Positions 39,030 through 49,000 of a stretch of 64,000 nucleotides of DNA are shown in pieces (positions within the stretch are counted from its first letter, which is position 1; each line of letters opens with the position of its first letter). A model generated the notes under the pieces. The model was not told the DNA's origin and searched no databases. It saw only the letters and a list, made by a program, of their open reading frames with translations. The position numbers were made by a program, and so were the translations under genes. Source of the stretch: Candidatus Roseilinea mizusawaensis (lineage in GTDB: Bacteria; Chloroflexota; Anaerolineae; J036; Brachytrichaceae); the NCBI GenBank assembly GCA_016841965.1, contig JAEANN010000015.1, forward strand, positions 1 through 64,000, written 5' to 3'.

Positions 39030-40007
39030 TCAGTTTTCCAACCCGGCTTGTAGCAGGCTTGCGCGCCAGGCTTGCAGGGCGCGAATGATGCGCGGCTCGG
39101 CAGGAACTTCAGCCGGCGCAAAGGTCTGGCCGGTGAGCTTTTCATAGGCAGCCATGTAACGGGCTGCCACCTGTGCCACAAAGTCAGGCGGCATGGCCGG
39201 CGGCTCGCCATCGCCACGGTAGCCGCGCGCGGCATACCACTGGCGCAGGAATTCCTTGTCGAAGTGCTCCGGTTCGCCAGCCGCATACGATTCTGCCGTC
39301 CAGTAGCGGCTGGAGTCCGGCGTGTGAATCTCATCGATCAGCACCAGTTGGCCGTCGCACAGGCCGAACTCATACTTGGTGTCGACCAGGATCAAGCCGG
39401 CGCGCCGCGCAATGTCCTGTCCGCGCGCGAACAGCGCCAGCGCCATCTGTTCGACCTGCTCCCACAGGCCGGCCTCGAGCAGGCCGCCGCGCACAATTTG
39501 CGCGCGGGTGAGTTGCTCGTCGTGCGCCCCGCCGGTTGCTTTGGTGGTCGGCGTAATGATGGGCTGCGGCAAGGGATCGTTCTTGCGCAGGCCATCGGGC
39601 AGCGGGATGCCATAGGGCGCGCGCTCGCCCTGCGCGTACAGATGCCACAGCGAGGTCTTGGTGACGCCGGTGATGTACCCGCGCACCACCACTTCCACCG
39701 GCAGCGAGGTCGCCTCGCGGGCGATGGTCACGTTGGGGTCCGGCACGGCCACTACGTGATTGGCGACAATGTCGCGCGTCTGTTCGAACCACCACGCGCT
39801 GAGTTGATTGAGCACCTGGCCTTTGTGTGGGATCAATCCCAGCACCCGGTCAAAGGCCGAGATGCGATCGGTGGTGATCAGGACACGATAGCGCCCAACG
39901 GGATAGATGTCGCGCACTTTCCCGGTTTGTTTGCCGACCCAGCCGGGCACGGTCACGCCGGCCAGCGCGGTTGGAATCGCTTGCAACAGTTGGTCGTGTG
40001 TGAGCAT
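39030..40007 (-). CDS. purC: SAICAR synthetase
   Basis: Phosphoribosylaminoimidazole-succinocarboxamide synthase of purine synthesis. 325 residues, of the longer type. Motifs are VGKQTGKVRDIY, ITTDRISAFDRVLG (the family S-A-F-D signature), PVEVVVRGYITG, ATGGAHDEQLT, and LVDTKYEFGLCDGQLVLIDEIHTPDSSRYW. It is first in the purC-purF minus-strand operon. The 146-base upstream region holds two direct copies of CAACGCCGCGT and no purine riboswitch that I can recognise. Confidence 0.96.
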   Translation of the reverse strand: MLTHDQLLQAIPTALAGVTVPGWVGKQTGKVRDIYPVGRYRVLITTDRISAFDRVLGLIPHKGQVLNQLSAWWFEQTRDIVANHVVAVPDPNVTIAREATSLPVEVVVRGYITGVTKTSLWHLYAQGERAPYGIPLPDGLRKNDPLPQPIITPTTKATGGAHDEQLTRAQIVRGGLLEAGLWEQVEQMALALFARGQDIARRAGLILVDTKYEFGLCDGQLVLIDEIHTPDSSRYWTAESYAAGEPEHFDKEFLRQWYAARGYRGDGEPPAMPPDFVAQVAARYMAAYEKLTGQTFAPAEVPAEPRIIRALQAWRASLLQAGLEN

Positions 40008-40153
40008 GATCGCAGACGCACCCGATGCGCAGGAATAGGCACATGATACATGCTCTTGCGCAAGTTCCAGAACAAGCGCCGGCGTCTACTCAACGCCGCG
40101 TGTCAACGCCGCGTCGCCAGGCGGGCATACGCGTCCATCCCACCCTGAGCGGG

Positions 40154-41188
40154 TCAAGCACTTTCACGCACCACAAGACGGGGCTGCAGCATGAGAGAGG
40201 TAGCCGTAGTCGTTCGGCCCTCACGCCGGGCGTGAATCACGCGATGCAATTCGCGCACAGCCAGCCGGCCCAAGTCCATTAAGTCGTGGTGCACAGTCGT
40301 CAAGGCCGGCCTGAAGAAAGCAGATTCAGGAATATCGTCGAAACCGACCACGGCCAGAGTATCGGGCACCCGTCGCCCCACGCGCTCAGCAGCCTTGAGC
40401 GCCCCAAGCGCCATCTGATCATTGCTGGCGAACACCGCATCGAGGGAGGGAAACTGAGCGATGAGCCTGAGAAGGCCGGCATGACCACTCTCAGCGCTCC
40501 AGTCACCTTCAACAACCTGCCGGGAATGGCGCGGCAAATGGGCAGCCGCCAAAGCATCCTGCCAGCCCAATCTGCGCTGTTGCGCCGACCACAGGGCCAT
40601 TGGCCCGGTGATGATGCCGATGCGCCGATAGCCACAGCCGACCAGATGCTGGACAGCCAGCCAGGCGCCATGCCGGTTATCCACACTGATCACCGCTGAA
40701 CCGGGCTGGGCTTGCATGCTGAGAAAGATGACGGGCAAATGCGGCTCGATCTGTTGATGGAAAGCGCGCTCTCGCTCGCCGGTCAATTCAGGATATGCCC
40801 AGATCACTCCCGCCACATTTTGTGAAATCAGGTTACTAGCCACGCGATCGTAATCAGCCGGCGCGGCAGGATCGACGATTTGCAGCATGAGATGCCAGCC
40901 TAACTCTGTAGCTTGGCGCTCGATGCCGGCCAGCAATTGCGCCGGGCCAAACAACTGAAAACCGCTGGCCACAACACCCAACATTTGAGTGCTTTGGGCA
41001 GCCAGACTGCGGGCGATGCCGCTGGGACGATAGCGAAGCCGGGTGACCACAGATTGAACCCGCGCGCGCGTCTTTTCAGCGACATCGGGGTGGCCGTTCA
41101 AAACGCGCGAAACGGTCTGCACAGAAACGCCGGCTTCGTGGGCGACTTCACGAATTGTGATACGACGCCAGTGATTGACTTTTGCCAT
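40154..41188 (-). CDS. LacI-family transcriptional regulator
   Basis: 344 residues. The N-terminal helix-turn-helix is ITIREVAHEAGVSVQTVSRV with hinge LNGHPDVAEKTR, followed by a periplasmic-binding-protein-like sugar domain (MLGVVASGFQLFGP, DAVFASNDQMALGAL, VVGFDDIPES). It is divergent from the sugar ABC operon at 41554-46006, which it most likely represses until the sugar binds. The effector is unknown. Confidence 0.94.
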   Translation of the reverse strand: MAKVNHWRRITIREVAHEAGVSVQTVSRVLNGHPDVAEKTRARVQSVVTRLRYRPSGIARSLAAQSTQMLGVVASGFQLFGPAQLLAGIERQATELGWHLMLQIVDPAAPADYDRVASNLISQNVAGVIWAYPELTGERERAFHQQIEPHLPVIFLSMQAQPGSAVISVDNRHGAWLAVQHLVGCGYRRIGIITGPMALWSAQQRRLGWQDALAAAHLPRHSRQVVEGDWSAESGHAGLLRLIAQFPSLDAVFASNDQMALGALKAAERVGRRVPDTLAVVGFDDIPESAFFRPALTTVHHDLMDLGRLAVRELHRVIHARREGRTTTATSLMLQPRLVVRESA

Positions 41189-41228
41189 GTCTGTGGTACA
41201 CTGTGAGCGTTACCGGGATTTTACGACA

Positions 41229-41243
41229 AAAAGCGCTTCGGCG
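41229..41243. promoter_or_regulatory. Candidate LacI-family operator
   Basis: The perfect 8-base palindrome AAGCGCTT (41233-41240) is the core typical of LacI/GalR operators and lies between the divergent regulator and sugar operon. A weaker half-symmetric GTGAGCGTTAC (about 41201-41211) may be a second site. No -35/-10 pair could be assigned with confidence. Confidence 0.4.
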
Positions 41244-41272
41244 CTATGTGTCGTTGCGCCAGGAGGAGCTGG

Positions 41273-41557
41273 ATGAGCACCAAGATGTGCGAACGCCGCG
41301 TGACGGGATGGGCCGGCCCGGCTATCGCGCGTTTCAGCCACAGCTTCTGGAACAATCAGCGCCCCAGTGCGCACCCCGTCCGGTACCCCGTCCCTCCCCC
41401 ACCGCCGTCATCGCGTGAGCCAGAGTCCTCCAATTCGGTGTCAAGCGAGCACTGCTTGCTGAACGCAGGCCAGCAGCGCCCGCTGTTACACGTCGATCGT
41501 CAATTGATAGTCAAAGGAAGATCGCCCATTTGGCAAGCAAAAGGAGAGGAAGCATGA
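41273..41557 (+). CDS. Possible small leader ORF before the sugar-binding protein
   Basis: A 94-codon frame whose ATG follows AGGAGG at an ideal distance and whose TGA overlaps the start of the binding-protein gene (ATGA at 41554-41557). The predicted product (MSTKMCERRVTGWAGP, a Pro run near 45-49, a basic end) has no recognised domain. The strong ribosome-binding site and stop-start overlap suggest translational coupling, but chance is possible in GC-rich DNA. Confidence 0.3.
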   Translation: MSTKMCERRVTGWAGPAIARFSHSFWNNQRPSAHPVRYPVPPPPPSSREPESSNSVSSEHCLLNAGQQRPLLHVDRQLIVKGRSPIWQAKGEEA

Positions 41558-42897
41558 AGACGAAGTACAGTTTGATCGGCCTACTGACTGCAGCCGGCGT
41601 GTCGCTGGCAGCGTGCGCTGCGCCCACGGCGCAACCGGCGCAGCCTGCGCAGCCAAGCGAGCCGGCCGCCACGCAAGCCGCCGCGCCGGTTGAAATCAGC
41701 CTGCGCTGGCGCACCCGCCCCGACAACAAAGAAGAAGCCGATGTCTATGCCAAAATCAGCGATGAGGTGGCCCAGAAACTGGGCGTCAAGCTGACGTATG
41801 AGCCGGGTGGAAGCGAAACGTCGAGTTATCAGGATGTGCTGCGCACCGAACTGGCCGCCGGCACCGCCCCCGACGTGTTCTGGATTCCCGGCACCGACAT
41901 TGCCGACTTTGTCCAGCGCGGCCTGCTGCTGGACTTGCGCCCCTACGCCAACGCGACGCCGGGCTACAGCGACTCGAATTACTACCCCGAACCGATGTTC
42001 CACTTGACCTACAACCCTGAGACCGGCAAGCCGGGCGAGGTGTTGTGGGGTCTGCCGCGTGACGTGTCCACGTTCGTCTTGTACTTGAACATGGACTTGA
42101 TCAATGAAGCCGGCGCGCCCGACCCGCGCGAACTGGCCAAAGAAGGGAAATGGGACTGGGCCGCCTTCAAGAGCACAGCCGAGAAAGTGAACGCGCTGGG
42201 GGGCGACATCAAAGGCTATGGCATGAACGCTTGGTGGGGGCCGTATGGCGCGTTTATGAACGCTGCCGGCGGCGGGTTCTTCAACGCAGAGCGGAACGCA
42301 TGCAACCTGAACAGCAAAGCATCGCTGGAGGGATTGGCTTTTGCGCGCGGCCTGTACGACGCCGGGATTGCCGTGCCCTATGGTGAAGATAGCGAGCCGC
42401 CTTTCCGCGCCGGCAAAGTCGGCATGTTCCAGAACGGCCGCTGGGCAACGCCGGGCATTAGCACCGTGACATTCAACTGGGATGTGGTGGAGCTGCCCAA
42501 AGGGCCAAGCGGTCACATGGGCAACTGGCTGTTCTGGGGCGCCTATGTGGTGAATAAAAACACCAAACACCCCGAAATAGCCTGGAAATTGGTGGATGCC
42601 CTGACTCAGGCTGATGTTCAGGCGCAGGTAGCCGCGCGCGGCACCAACATCCCCAGCCGGGTCGGTGAATCCGTGTTTGCCGAGTTTCTGAAGATTTTGC
42701 CGGACAAGAACAACCAGGCTTTCTTGAACGGACTGGCCGACAAGCCCACTGCCGAAGGCCCATTGTGGACCGGAAGCTGGCCCGATTTCGATCAGGTCAT
42801 GGGCGCGAAAGTCAGCGACGTGCTGACCGGCAAACTTTCGGTCGAAGAGTTTGGCAAGACTGTGTGCGACGAAGCCGGCAAAGCCTTCAAACAGTAA
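41554..42897 (+). CDS. Sugar ABC transporter substrate-binding lipoprotein
   Basis: A family 1 extracellular solute-binding protein of 447 residues. AAAGGAG precedes ATG 41554. The lipoprotein signal ends SLAACAAP and is followed by a Gln/Pro/Ala linker. Mature motifs are GTAPDVFWIPGTDIADFV, LLDLRPYA, PRDVSTFVLYLNMDLINEAG and FRAGKVGMFQNGRWA. It is followed by two permeases but no ATPase gene, so a shared MsmK/UgpC-type ATPase probably serves it. The sugar is unknown. Confidence 0.93.
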   Translation: MKTKYSLIGLLTAAGVSLAACAAPTAQPAQPAQPSEPAATQAAAPVEISLRWRTRPDNKEEADVYAKISDEVAQKLGVKLTYEPGGSETSSYQDVLRTELAAGTAPDVFWIPGTDIADFVQRGLLLDLRPYANATPGYSDSNYYPEPMFHLTYNPETGKPGEVLWGLPRDVSTFVLYLNMDLINEAGAPDPRELAKEGKWDWAAFKSTAEKVNALGGDIKGYGMNAWWGPYGAFMNAAGGGFFNAERNACNLNSKASLEGLAFARGLYDAGIAVPYGEDSEPPFRAGKVGMFQNGRWATPGISTVTFNWDVVELPKGPSGHMGNWLFWGAYVVNKNTKHPEIAWKLVDALTQADVQAQVAARGTNIPSRVGESVFAEFLKILPDKNNQAFLNGLADKPTAEGPLWTGSWPDFDQVMGAKVSDVLTGKLSVEEFGKTVCDEAGKAFKQ

Positions 42898-42925
42898 CAG
42901 AGCATCCGGCCTCTAGCCTGTCGTC

Positions 42926-42975
42926 AATCAGCCAGCATTGCTTCGCCGCGCGCGCAGCGCTGCTGGCTGATTTCA
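42926..42975 (+). terminator. Attenuator-like stem-loop after the binding-protein gene
   Basis: AATCAGCCAGCA (42926-42937) pairs perfectly with TGCTGGCTGATT (42961-42972), followed by a short T-rich stretch (TTCATTT). The GC-rich loop can pair further. Lying between the binding protein and permease genes, it may lower permease expression, a common arrangement in ABC operons. Confidence 0.6.
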
Positions 42976-43032
42976 TTTAGGACTCTCAGCACGAATGAGG
43001 CAAGTCGGCATGAGGCCGGCGCCAAAAGCGCT

Positions 43033-44715
43033 ATGACCCGCAGCACATTTGCATCTGCTTCCAGCGCGCCGGGCAGTGGGCGCGCGCTGACTTTGCTCGC
43101 AGGATGGCACGTCGCTCTATCTGTCGCGCTGGTGGGCGGCGCACTGGCAACGCTGAACAGCGCCGCAGCGTCTGAAGCGCTGCGCATCGCTGCGGCGATT
43201 GGTCTGGCGCTGGCGGCGTCGGGCAGCGCCGCGGCGACGCTCTTCATCGCGCGGCGCAATCATCTGGGACGCACGTTGTCTCTGGTTGTCAACTACATCG
43301 TTTTCTTGGCCTGTTTGATCGGCCTGGCGCATACACTCGGCGTTTTCATGGGGCTGGACGATCTGGCAGACTACATGGCGCGCGGTTTCCCATTTGGCAT
43401 GGGAGCGTTGTTTGTCGTTGGCTACTTCATCTCCACGACAGCGCTGCATGAACGGCCGGTGTCTCTGGCCCGTCGCAATTTAGGCCGCGTGTTGATGGCG
43501 CTCGGCGCAATTGGTTTTCTGTTGACCGCCGGCGTTGTGCCGGCGCTGGCTTCACTGCCCGGCAAATATATCAGCGGCAACCTGCTGCCGCTGGCGCTCA
43601 CAGCCGGCGTCATGACAACGGGCTATCTGTTGTGGAGCATGTGGCGAGGCGAGAGCGCGCGAGCGATGGGAGCCAAAAACATACATACCGAGCGGCTGAA
43701 CGGCTGGCTCTTTCTTTCGCCCAACCTGCTTGGCTTTATCTTGTTCTTTGCCGGGCCGCTGTTGTTCTCGCTCTACGTCAGCTTCACCAACTGGGATTCT
43801 TTTAACAAACGCGACTGGGTTGGGCTGGACAACTATCGGCGCGTGTTCAATCTCACCGTGCAGGCGTTGAAAACCGCCAATCAGCCTGCCGGCGACGTGA
43901 TAGACGTGCGGGTGTACGACGAACTGCTGCGCGCAAATTTGTTCGGCCAGAGCTATCTGATCGGCGCAGAAGACAAGCGCTTCTGGATCTCGCTGCGCAA
44001 TACGCTTGTGTTCGGGTTATTGGCCGTTCCGTTGGCCGTGATCCCTGCGCTGGCGCTGGCTGCTCTGTTGAATAGCCGGCTGCCAGGCATGCGCTTCTAC
44101 CGCACGCTGTACTTCATACCCAGCGTTGCGGCGGTCGTCGGCGTCGCGTTGATCTGGCAATGGATGTACAACTCGCAGGTCGGCTGGATCAACTACTTCA
44201 TCACCAACGCCATCAGTCTGATCAACAGCGTGCTCGGCTCGAATATCAAAGACCCGCAGATTCGCTGGCTGGCCGACAGCGACTATGCGCTACTGTCGGT
44301 GGTGATCATGAGCGCGTGGCAGTGGCTGGGTTTTAACACGGTGTTGTTCCTGGCCGGCCTGCAAACAATTCCCCGCGAACTGTATGAAGCCGCCACAGTG
44401 GACGGCGCCAATCCGGGCCAGCAGTTTTTCAACGTCACGCTGCCCATGCTCGCCCCCACCACCCTATACGTGCTCACCACAACGACAATTCAAGCCTTGC
44501 AAGTGTTCGATCAAGTATTTATCGTCAGCAATGGCACAGGCGGACCGGGCACTTCAACGCTGACGATGACGCTCAATCTGTATCAGAACGGCTTCCAGAG
44601 TTTTCGCCAGGGTTACGCCAGCGCCCTGGCATGGGTGCTGTTCGTGGTGATCTTTGCCTTTACGTTATTCCAGTTTCGCCGACAGCGACGCGCAAGCGGC
44701 GCCTATGATATGTGA
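43033..44715 (+). CDS. Sugar ABC transporter permease with N-terminal membrane extension
   Basis: A MalF/UgpA-like permease of 560 residues, about 250 more than usual. The core begins near residue 220 (LNGWLFLSPNLLGFILFF) and contains TNWDSFNKRDWVGLDNYRRV and the coupling loop YEAATVDGANPGQQFFNVTL. The first 215 residues form an extra hydrophobic domain with about six helices, followed by WSMWRGESARAMG. There is also an insert of about 45 residues after the NYRRVF segment (TVQALKTANQPAGDVIDVRV). The role of the extension is unknown. Confidence 0.9.
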   Translation: MTRSTFASASSAPGSGRALTLLAGWHVALSVALVGGALATLNSAAASEALRIAAAIGLALAASGSAAATLFIARRNHLGRTLSLVVNYIVFLACLIGLAHTLGVFMGLDDLADYMARGFPFGMGALFVVGYFISTTALHERPVSLARRNLGRVLMALGAIGFLLTAGVVPALASLPGKYISGNLLPLALTAGVMTTGYLLWSMWRGESARAMGAKNIHTERLNGWLFLSPNLLGFILFFAGPLLFSLYVSFTNWDSFNKRDWVGLDNYRRVFNLTVQALKTANQPAGDVIDVRVYDELLRANLFGQSYLIGAEDKRFWISLRNTLVFGLLAVPLAVIPALALAALLNSRLPGMRFYRTLYFIPSVAAVVGVALIWQWMYNSQVGWINYFITNAISLINSVLGSNIKDPQIRWLADSDYALLSVVIMSAWQWLGFNTVLFLAGLQTIPRELYEAATVDGANPGQQFFNVTLPMLAPTTLYVLTTTTIQALQVFDQVFIVSNGTGGPGTSTLTMTLNLYQNGFQSFRQGYASALAWVLFVVIFAFTLFQFRRQRRASGAYDM

Positions 44716-44739
44716 GCGAGACGCCTTGCGGCGTCTCGC
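44716..44739 (+). repeat. Perfect inverted repeat between the two permease genes
   Basis: GCGAGACGCC-TTGC-GGCGTCTCGC starts immediately after the stop codon of the first permease. There is no T run, so it is more likely an mRNA stability or processing hairpin than a full terminator. Confidence 0.7.
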
Positions 44740-44779
44740 GGCCTTGTCTGATTGACAATTTCACTCCGAGACCTGCGCC

Positions 44780-46006
44780 ATGAGCTACCGAGCCATACGC
44801 GCTATGCGCGGCCTTGCCATCTACGCCATCCTGAGCGTGTTTGCGGTTGTCATGCTCTTCCCGTTTCTGGTAATGGTGTTCACGTCACTTAAGACCGCCT
44901 CCGACACGTTCAGTTATCCGCCGCGCCTGTTGCCTGGAGAGCACGTCACGATCGAGATGCCGGGCTTCGAGCGACCGCTGCCGCTCTACAACATCACGGC
45001 TGAATCGGGAGAGACAAAACAAATGGCGCTGGTGGAAGAAAACATTCGTGTCGGGGTGTTTGCTCCACTCGACCCCGCCGGCCGGCCCAACTTCAACCGC
45101 ACTGTCATTCGGCGCTTTGGCGAAGTCAAACTGGCCGGCGGCGCAGAGGGCAAGCAAATCGTGATCGATGGACAGACTGCGCCGGTCTACGAAGTCGAGT
45201 CAGACGGCCAGATCGCAGAGATGATTGTGCTCACGCGCACAACCGTCGGCCAATTTATCAATCCGGCCAATCCCAGTGAGACTGTGCTGGCGAATGTGCG
45301 ACTCAGCCAGCCGGTCATGCGTGTCGCAGCCCATCCTGAAAACTACGCCGAAGTAGTCAACCTGCTGGGCTTCGACCGCGCGTTGACCAACACGGCGATG
45401 ATCACCCTTCTGACAGTTATCGGCCAGATTTTCACCAGCGTGCTGGGCGGATACGCCTTTGCCCGATTGAAGTTCCCCGGACGCGATCAGATTTTTCTGT
45501 TGTATCTGGGCACGATCATGGTGCCCTTTGTGGTGCTGATCATCCCGTTGTATCAGCTCATGGTGGCGATCGGCTGGGTGAACGCCATGCCGGCATTGAT
45601 CCTGCCCTGGCTATACACGGCGTATGGCACTTTCTTGATGCGGCAGTTCTTCATCACAATTCCAAAAGAGATCGAAGAAGCGGCATTGATCGATGGCGCA
45701 TCGCGCTGGTCGATTCTGACGCGCATTTTTATCCCGGCCAGTGTGCCGGCACTGGCCACCCTGGCGACCTTCACCTTTCTGTATGCCTGGAACAGCTTTT
45801 TCTGGCCGCTGGTGGTGGTGAACACCGGCAACACACGCGCCCAAGTGTTGACCCTGGCGTTAAACGTGCTGCGCGGACGCGCCAGCGACAGTCCCAATCT
45901 GATCCTGGCCGGCGCTGCGATTGCAGTAATTCCGCCCACGCTTGTGTTTATTCTTGCCCAACGCTATTACGTGGAAAGTGTGACCAGCAGCGGCGTGAAG
46001 GGATAG
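44780..46006 (+). CDS. Sugar ABC transporter permease with large extracytoplasmic insert
   Basis: A MalG/UgpE-like permease of 408 residues (usual about 280). The first helix (LAIYAILSVFAVVMLFPFLV) leads to TSLKTASDTFSYPPRLLPG, as normal. About 130-140 residues of beta-rich sequence (roughly residues 55-195, including EENIRVGVFAPLDPAG and QIVIDGQTAPVYEVESD) then interrupt the family before NLLGFDRALTNTAMITLLTV. The coupling loop is EIEEAALIDGASRWSILTRI. The insert is predicted outside the cell, where it could contact the binding protein. Confidence 0.9.
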   Translation: MSYRAIRAMRGLAIYAILSVFAVVMLFPFLVMVFTSLKTASDTFSYPPRLLPGEHVTIEMPGFERPLPLYNITAESGETKQMALVEENIRVGVFAPLDPAGRPNFNRTVIRRFGEVKLAGGAEGKQIVIDGQTAPVYEVESDGQIAEMIVLTRTTVGQFINPANPSETVLANVRLSQPVMRVAAHPENYAEVVNLLGFDRALTNTAMITLLTVIGQIFTSVLGGYAFARLKFPGRDQIFLLYLGTIMVPFVVLIIPLYQLMVAIGWVNAMPALILPWLYTAYGTFLMRQFFITIPKEIEEAALIDGASRWSILTRIFIPASVPALATLATFTFLYAWNSFFWPLVVVNTGNTRAQVLTLALNVLRGRASDSPNLILAGAAIAVIPPTLVFILAQRYYVESVTSSGVKG

Positions 46007-46009
46007 CCT

Positions 46010-49000
46010 TTAGCCGGCGCTTGCGGCCCGAATCCCATTCACAAACAGCTTCAGCCCAGACAGGCCGGCCTCGCCCCTGTGCCGGCGCGGATGCTGCCAG
46101 TCGAAGATGTGATTTTCAGGGTGCGGCATCAGCCCCAACACGTTGCCGGCCGTGTTGCACAGACCGGCGATGTTCGCCACCGAGCCGTTCGGGTTGCCGG
46201 GATAACCCACCGGCCCGCCGGCTGCATCGGTATACGTCAACGCAATCAAGCCCCTGCTTTCAAGACGGCGCAACGTGTCATCGTCACGCACGGCCAGCCG
46301 GCCTTCGCCATGCGCCACCGGGCAATAGATCAATTCATCCATGCCGCGCGTGAACAGGCACGGGCTGGCCGGGTTCGCCTTGAGATACACCCAACGGCAC
46401 TCGAAGCGCCCCGACTCGTTGAACGTCAGCGTCACATCCCGTTGGGTCGCGGGGTGTCCATCGTCTCCGGGCAACACGCCCGCTTTCACCAGCGCCTGAA
46501 AGCCGTTGCAAATGCCCAGCACCGGCCGGCCATCGGCCACAAAGCGCGCCATCGCATCGCCCAGCCGATGGCGCAGGTCGAGCGCCCACAACACGCCGGC
46601 CCCCAGGTCGTCGCCGTAGGAAAAGCCGCCCGGCACAACCAGCATGTGATAGTGCAGCAACTCGCGCTCGCCGGAGATCAGTTGATTGACATGCGCGATC
46701 TCCGGGTCGCCGCCGGCCAGCTCGCAGGCCAGCGCCGCATCGCGGTCGCGGTTGGTGCCGGTGGCATGCAAAATCAACACGCGCGGGCGCGGCTTGACCA
46801 GCGGCGCAGCGTAAGCGGTGCGCAAGGCCGATGGGGTTTGGTGTGGCGGATTGGGTTGCGCCGGCGCTTCTCCACGCCAGGCGCGTTCCAGATCGGCAAC
46901 CGGCGTGTGGATCAACGCACCGCTCTGCCCGCCGATCACCAGTTCATCTCCCGCGCTCACTGCGCCAATCGCGGCATACGGTGCGCCGGCCATCAACAAC
47001 TCAAATTGCGCCGCGTCTTCAGGCCGCACTTCAACGATGAAGCGCGTCAACGACTCGGCATACAACGCCACCCAGTCGCCAAAAGCAGGATCGTCGCTGC
47101 GTTCGTTGATTGGCGCGCGGCCGAGATCGACCTGCGCGCCCAGCCGGCCGGCCAGACACATCTCGGCCAGCGCGACGGCTATGCCCCCCTCTGAGCAATC
47201 GTGACACGATTGCACCAGGCCGGCGGCAATCGCGCGATGCAGCGCGCGCATCCGCTCCAACCCATCCGTCACCGGCTGTGGCGGACTTTGGATTTTGGAT
47301 TTTGGATTTTGGATTGACGATTGAGGATTGACGATTGACGATTGAGTGTCGCGCAATCCAAAATCAGAAACCGCAAGTCCCAAATCGCATACGGCTGCGC
47401 CGCCGAATTCGGCGCGCGTGTCGCCCACCACATACAGCAGGTTGCCCGGCTGTTTCAAATCCATCGTGCAGGTGCGCGTCACATCGGGAACAATGCCGAG
47501 CGCCGAGATCAACAACGTGCCGGGGATGGCGTGCTTGCGGCCGTCCGCGCCGGTGTACTCGTTGTTCAGGCTGTCTTTGCCGGAGATGAACGGCGCCTGA
47601 TACGCAATTGCCGCGTCATAGCAGCCCTGCGCGCAGCGCACCAGGCTGCCCAGCCGGTCGGGCAAGTTCGGATTGCCCCAACAGAAATTGTCGAGCAGGG
47701 CAATGCGATCTGGGTCTGCGCCGACGGCCACCGCGTTGCGTATGGCCTCATCCACCGCCGCCCACGCCATCGCATAGGGGTCGAGGTCGCTGTACTGCGG
47801 GCAAATGCCGACCGACAACGCCACAGCAGGAATTGCCGATTTTGGATTTGAGATTTGGGATTCGGGATTGCGCGCTCCATACTCCGTATCCCGTATTGCG
47901 TGTTCCGACTTTTCTTCTGTGCTCTGTGCTCCGTGCCCTGTGTTCTGACTACTGACTACTGACCTCTGACTACTGTCTACTGGAACCAGCACCGCCGCAT
48001 CGCTGGGGCCGTGATTGTCCACACCCACCAGCGGCTTGACCGCCCCACCGCCCTGGACTTCGTGATCGTAGCGGCGCACGACCCTCTCTTTGCTGCGAAT
48101 GTTCGGATGAGACAGCAGCGCAAGCAGAACATCGCCAACCGATGATTGACGATTGCTGATTGACGATTGACGATTAGGCGCACGGGAATCGTCACTCGTC
48201 AATCGCAAATCGTAGATGGCCGTGAGTTTGCGACGCGGGATGCCGTTGTGCAGAAAATCCATCGACAGGTCGGCCACCGGCTTGCTGCCGTAGAACAGCT
48301 TCAGCCGGCCGGTGGATTCGAGCTGCCCGATTTGCACCGCCTCGATGTCCTGACCATCGCAGATGGCTTTCAGCAACGGCCACTTCTGCGGCGGGACGGC
48401 CAGCACCATGCGCTCCTGGGCTTCACTCAACCAGATCTCCCAGGGGCGCAGGCCGGGGTACTTCAGCGGTACCGTCTCAAGCTGCACCTGCACGCCGAGG
48501 TCCTTGGCCATTTCGCCCACCGCCGAAGACAGGCCGCCGGCCCCACAGTCGGTGATGGCGTTGTACAGGCGCTCATCGCGCGCGCGCAGAATCACTTCCA
48601 GCGTTTGCTTCTCATGGATGGGATGCCCGATCTGCACGGCGCTGCCGGCAATCTGGCCGGTGGCCTGATCCATCTCCATGCTGGAGAAGGTCGCCCCGCG
48701 CAGGCCGTCGCGGCCGGTGCGCCCGCCCACCACCACGATGTGATCGCCCGGCTGCGGGTTGGAGGGGTGCGCGTCGCGCGGAAGAATGCCCAGACAGCCG
48801 CAGAACACCAGCGGGTTGGCTGTGTAGCCGGGGTGATACAGAATCGCGCCGTTGACGGTGGGGATGCCCATCTTGTTGCCGTAGTCTTCGATGCCGTGAA
48901 CCACGCCATCGGCAATGCGGCGCGGGTGCAGCACGCCGGCCGGCAGCTCCGTTTCGGGCAGATCGGCCGGCCCGAAGCACAGCACATCGGTATTGGCGAT

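Noticed and set aside
39030-40153. Purine riboswitch before purC or purL
   Set aside because: Neither leader contains a recognisable purine aptamer core; only direct repeats are seen before purC.
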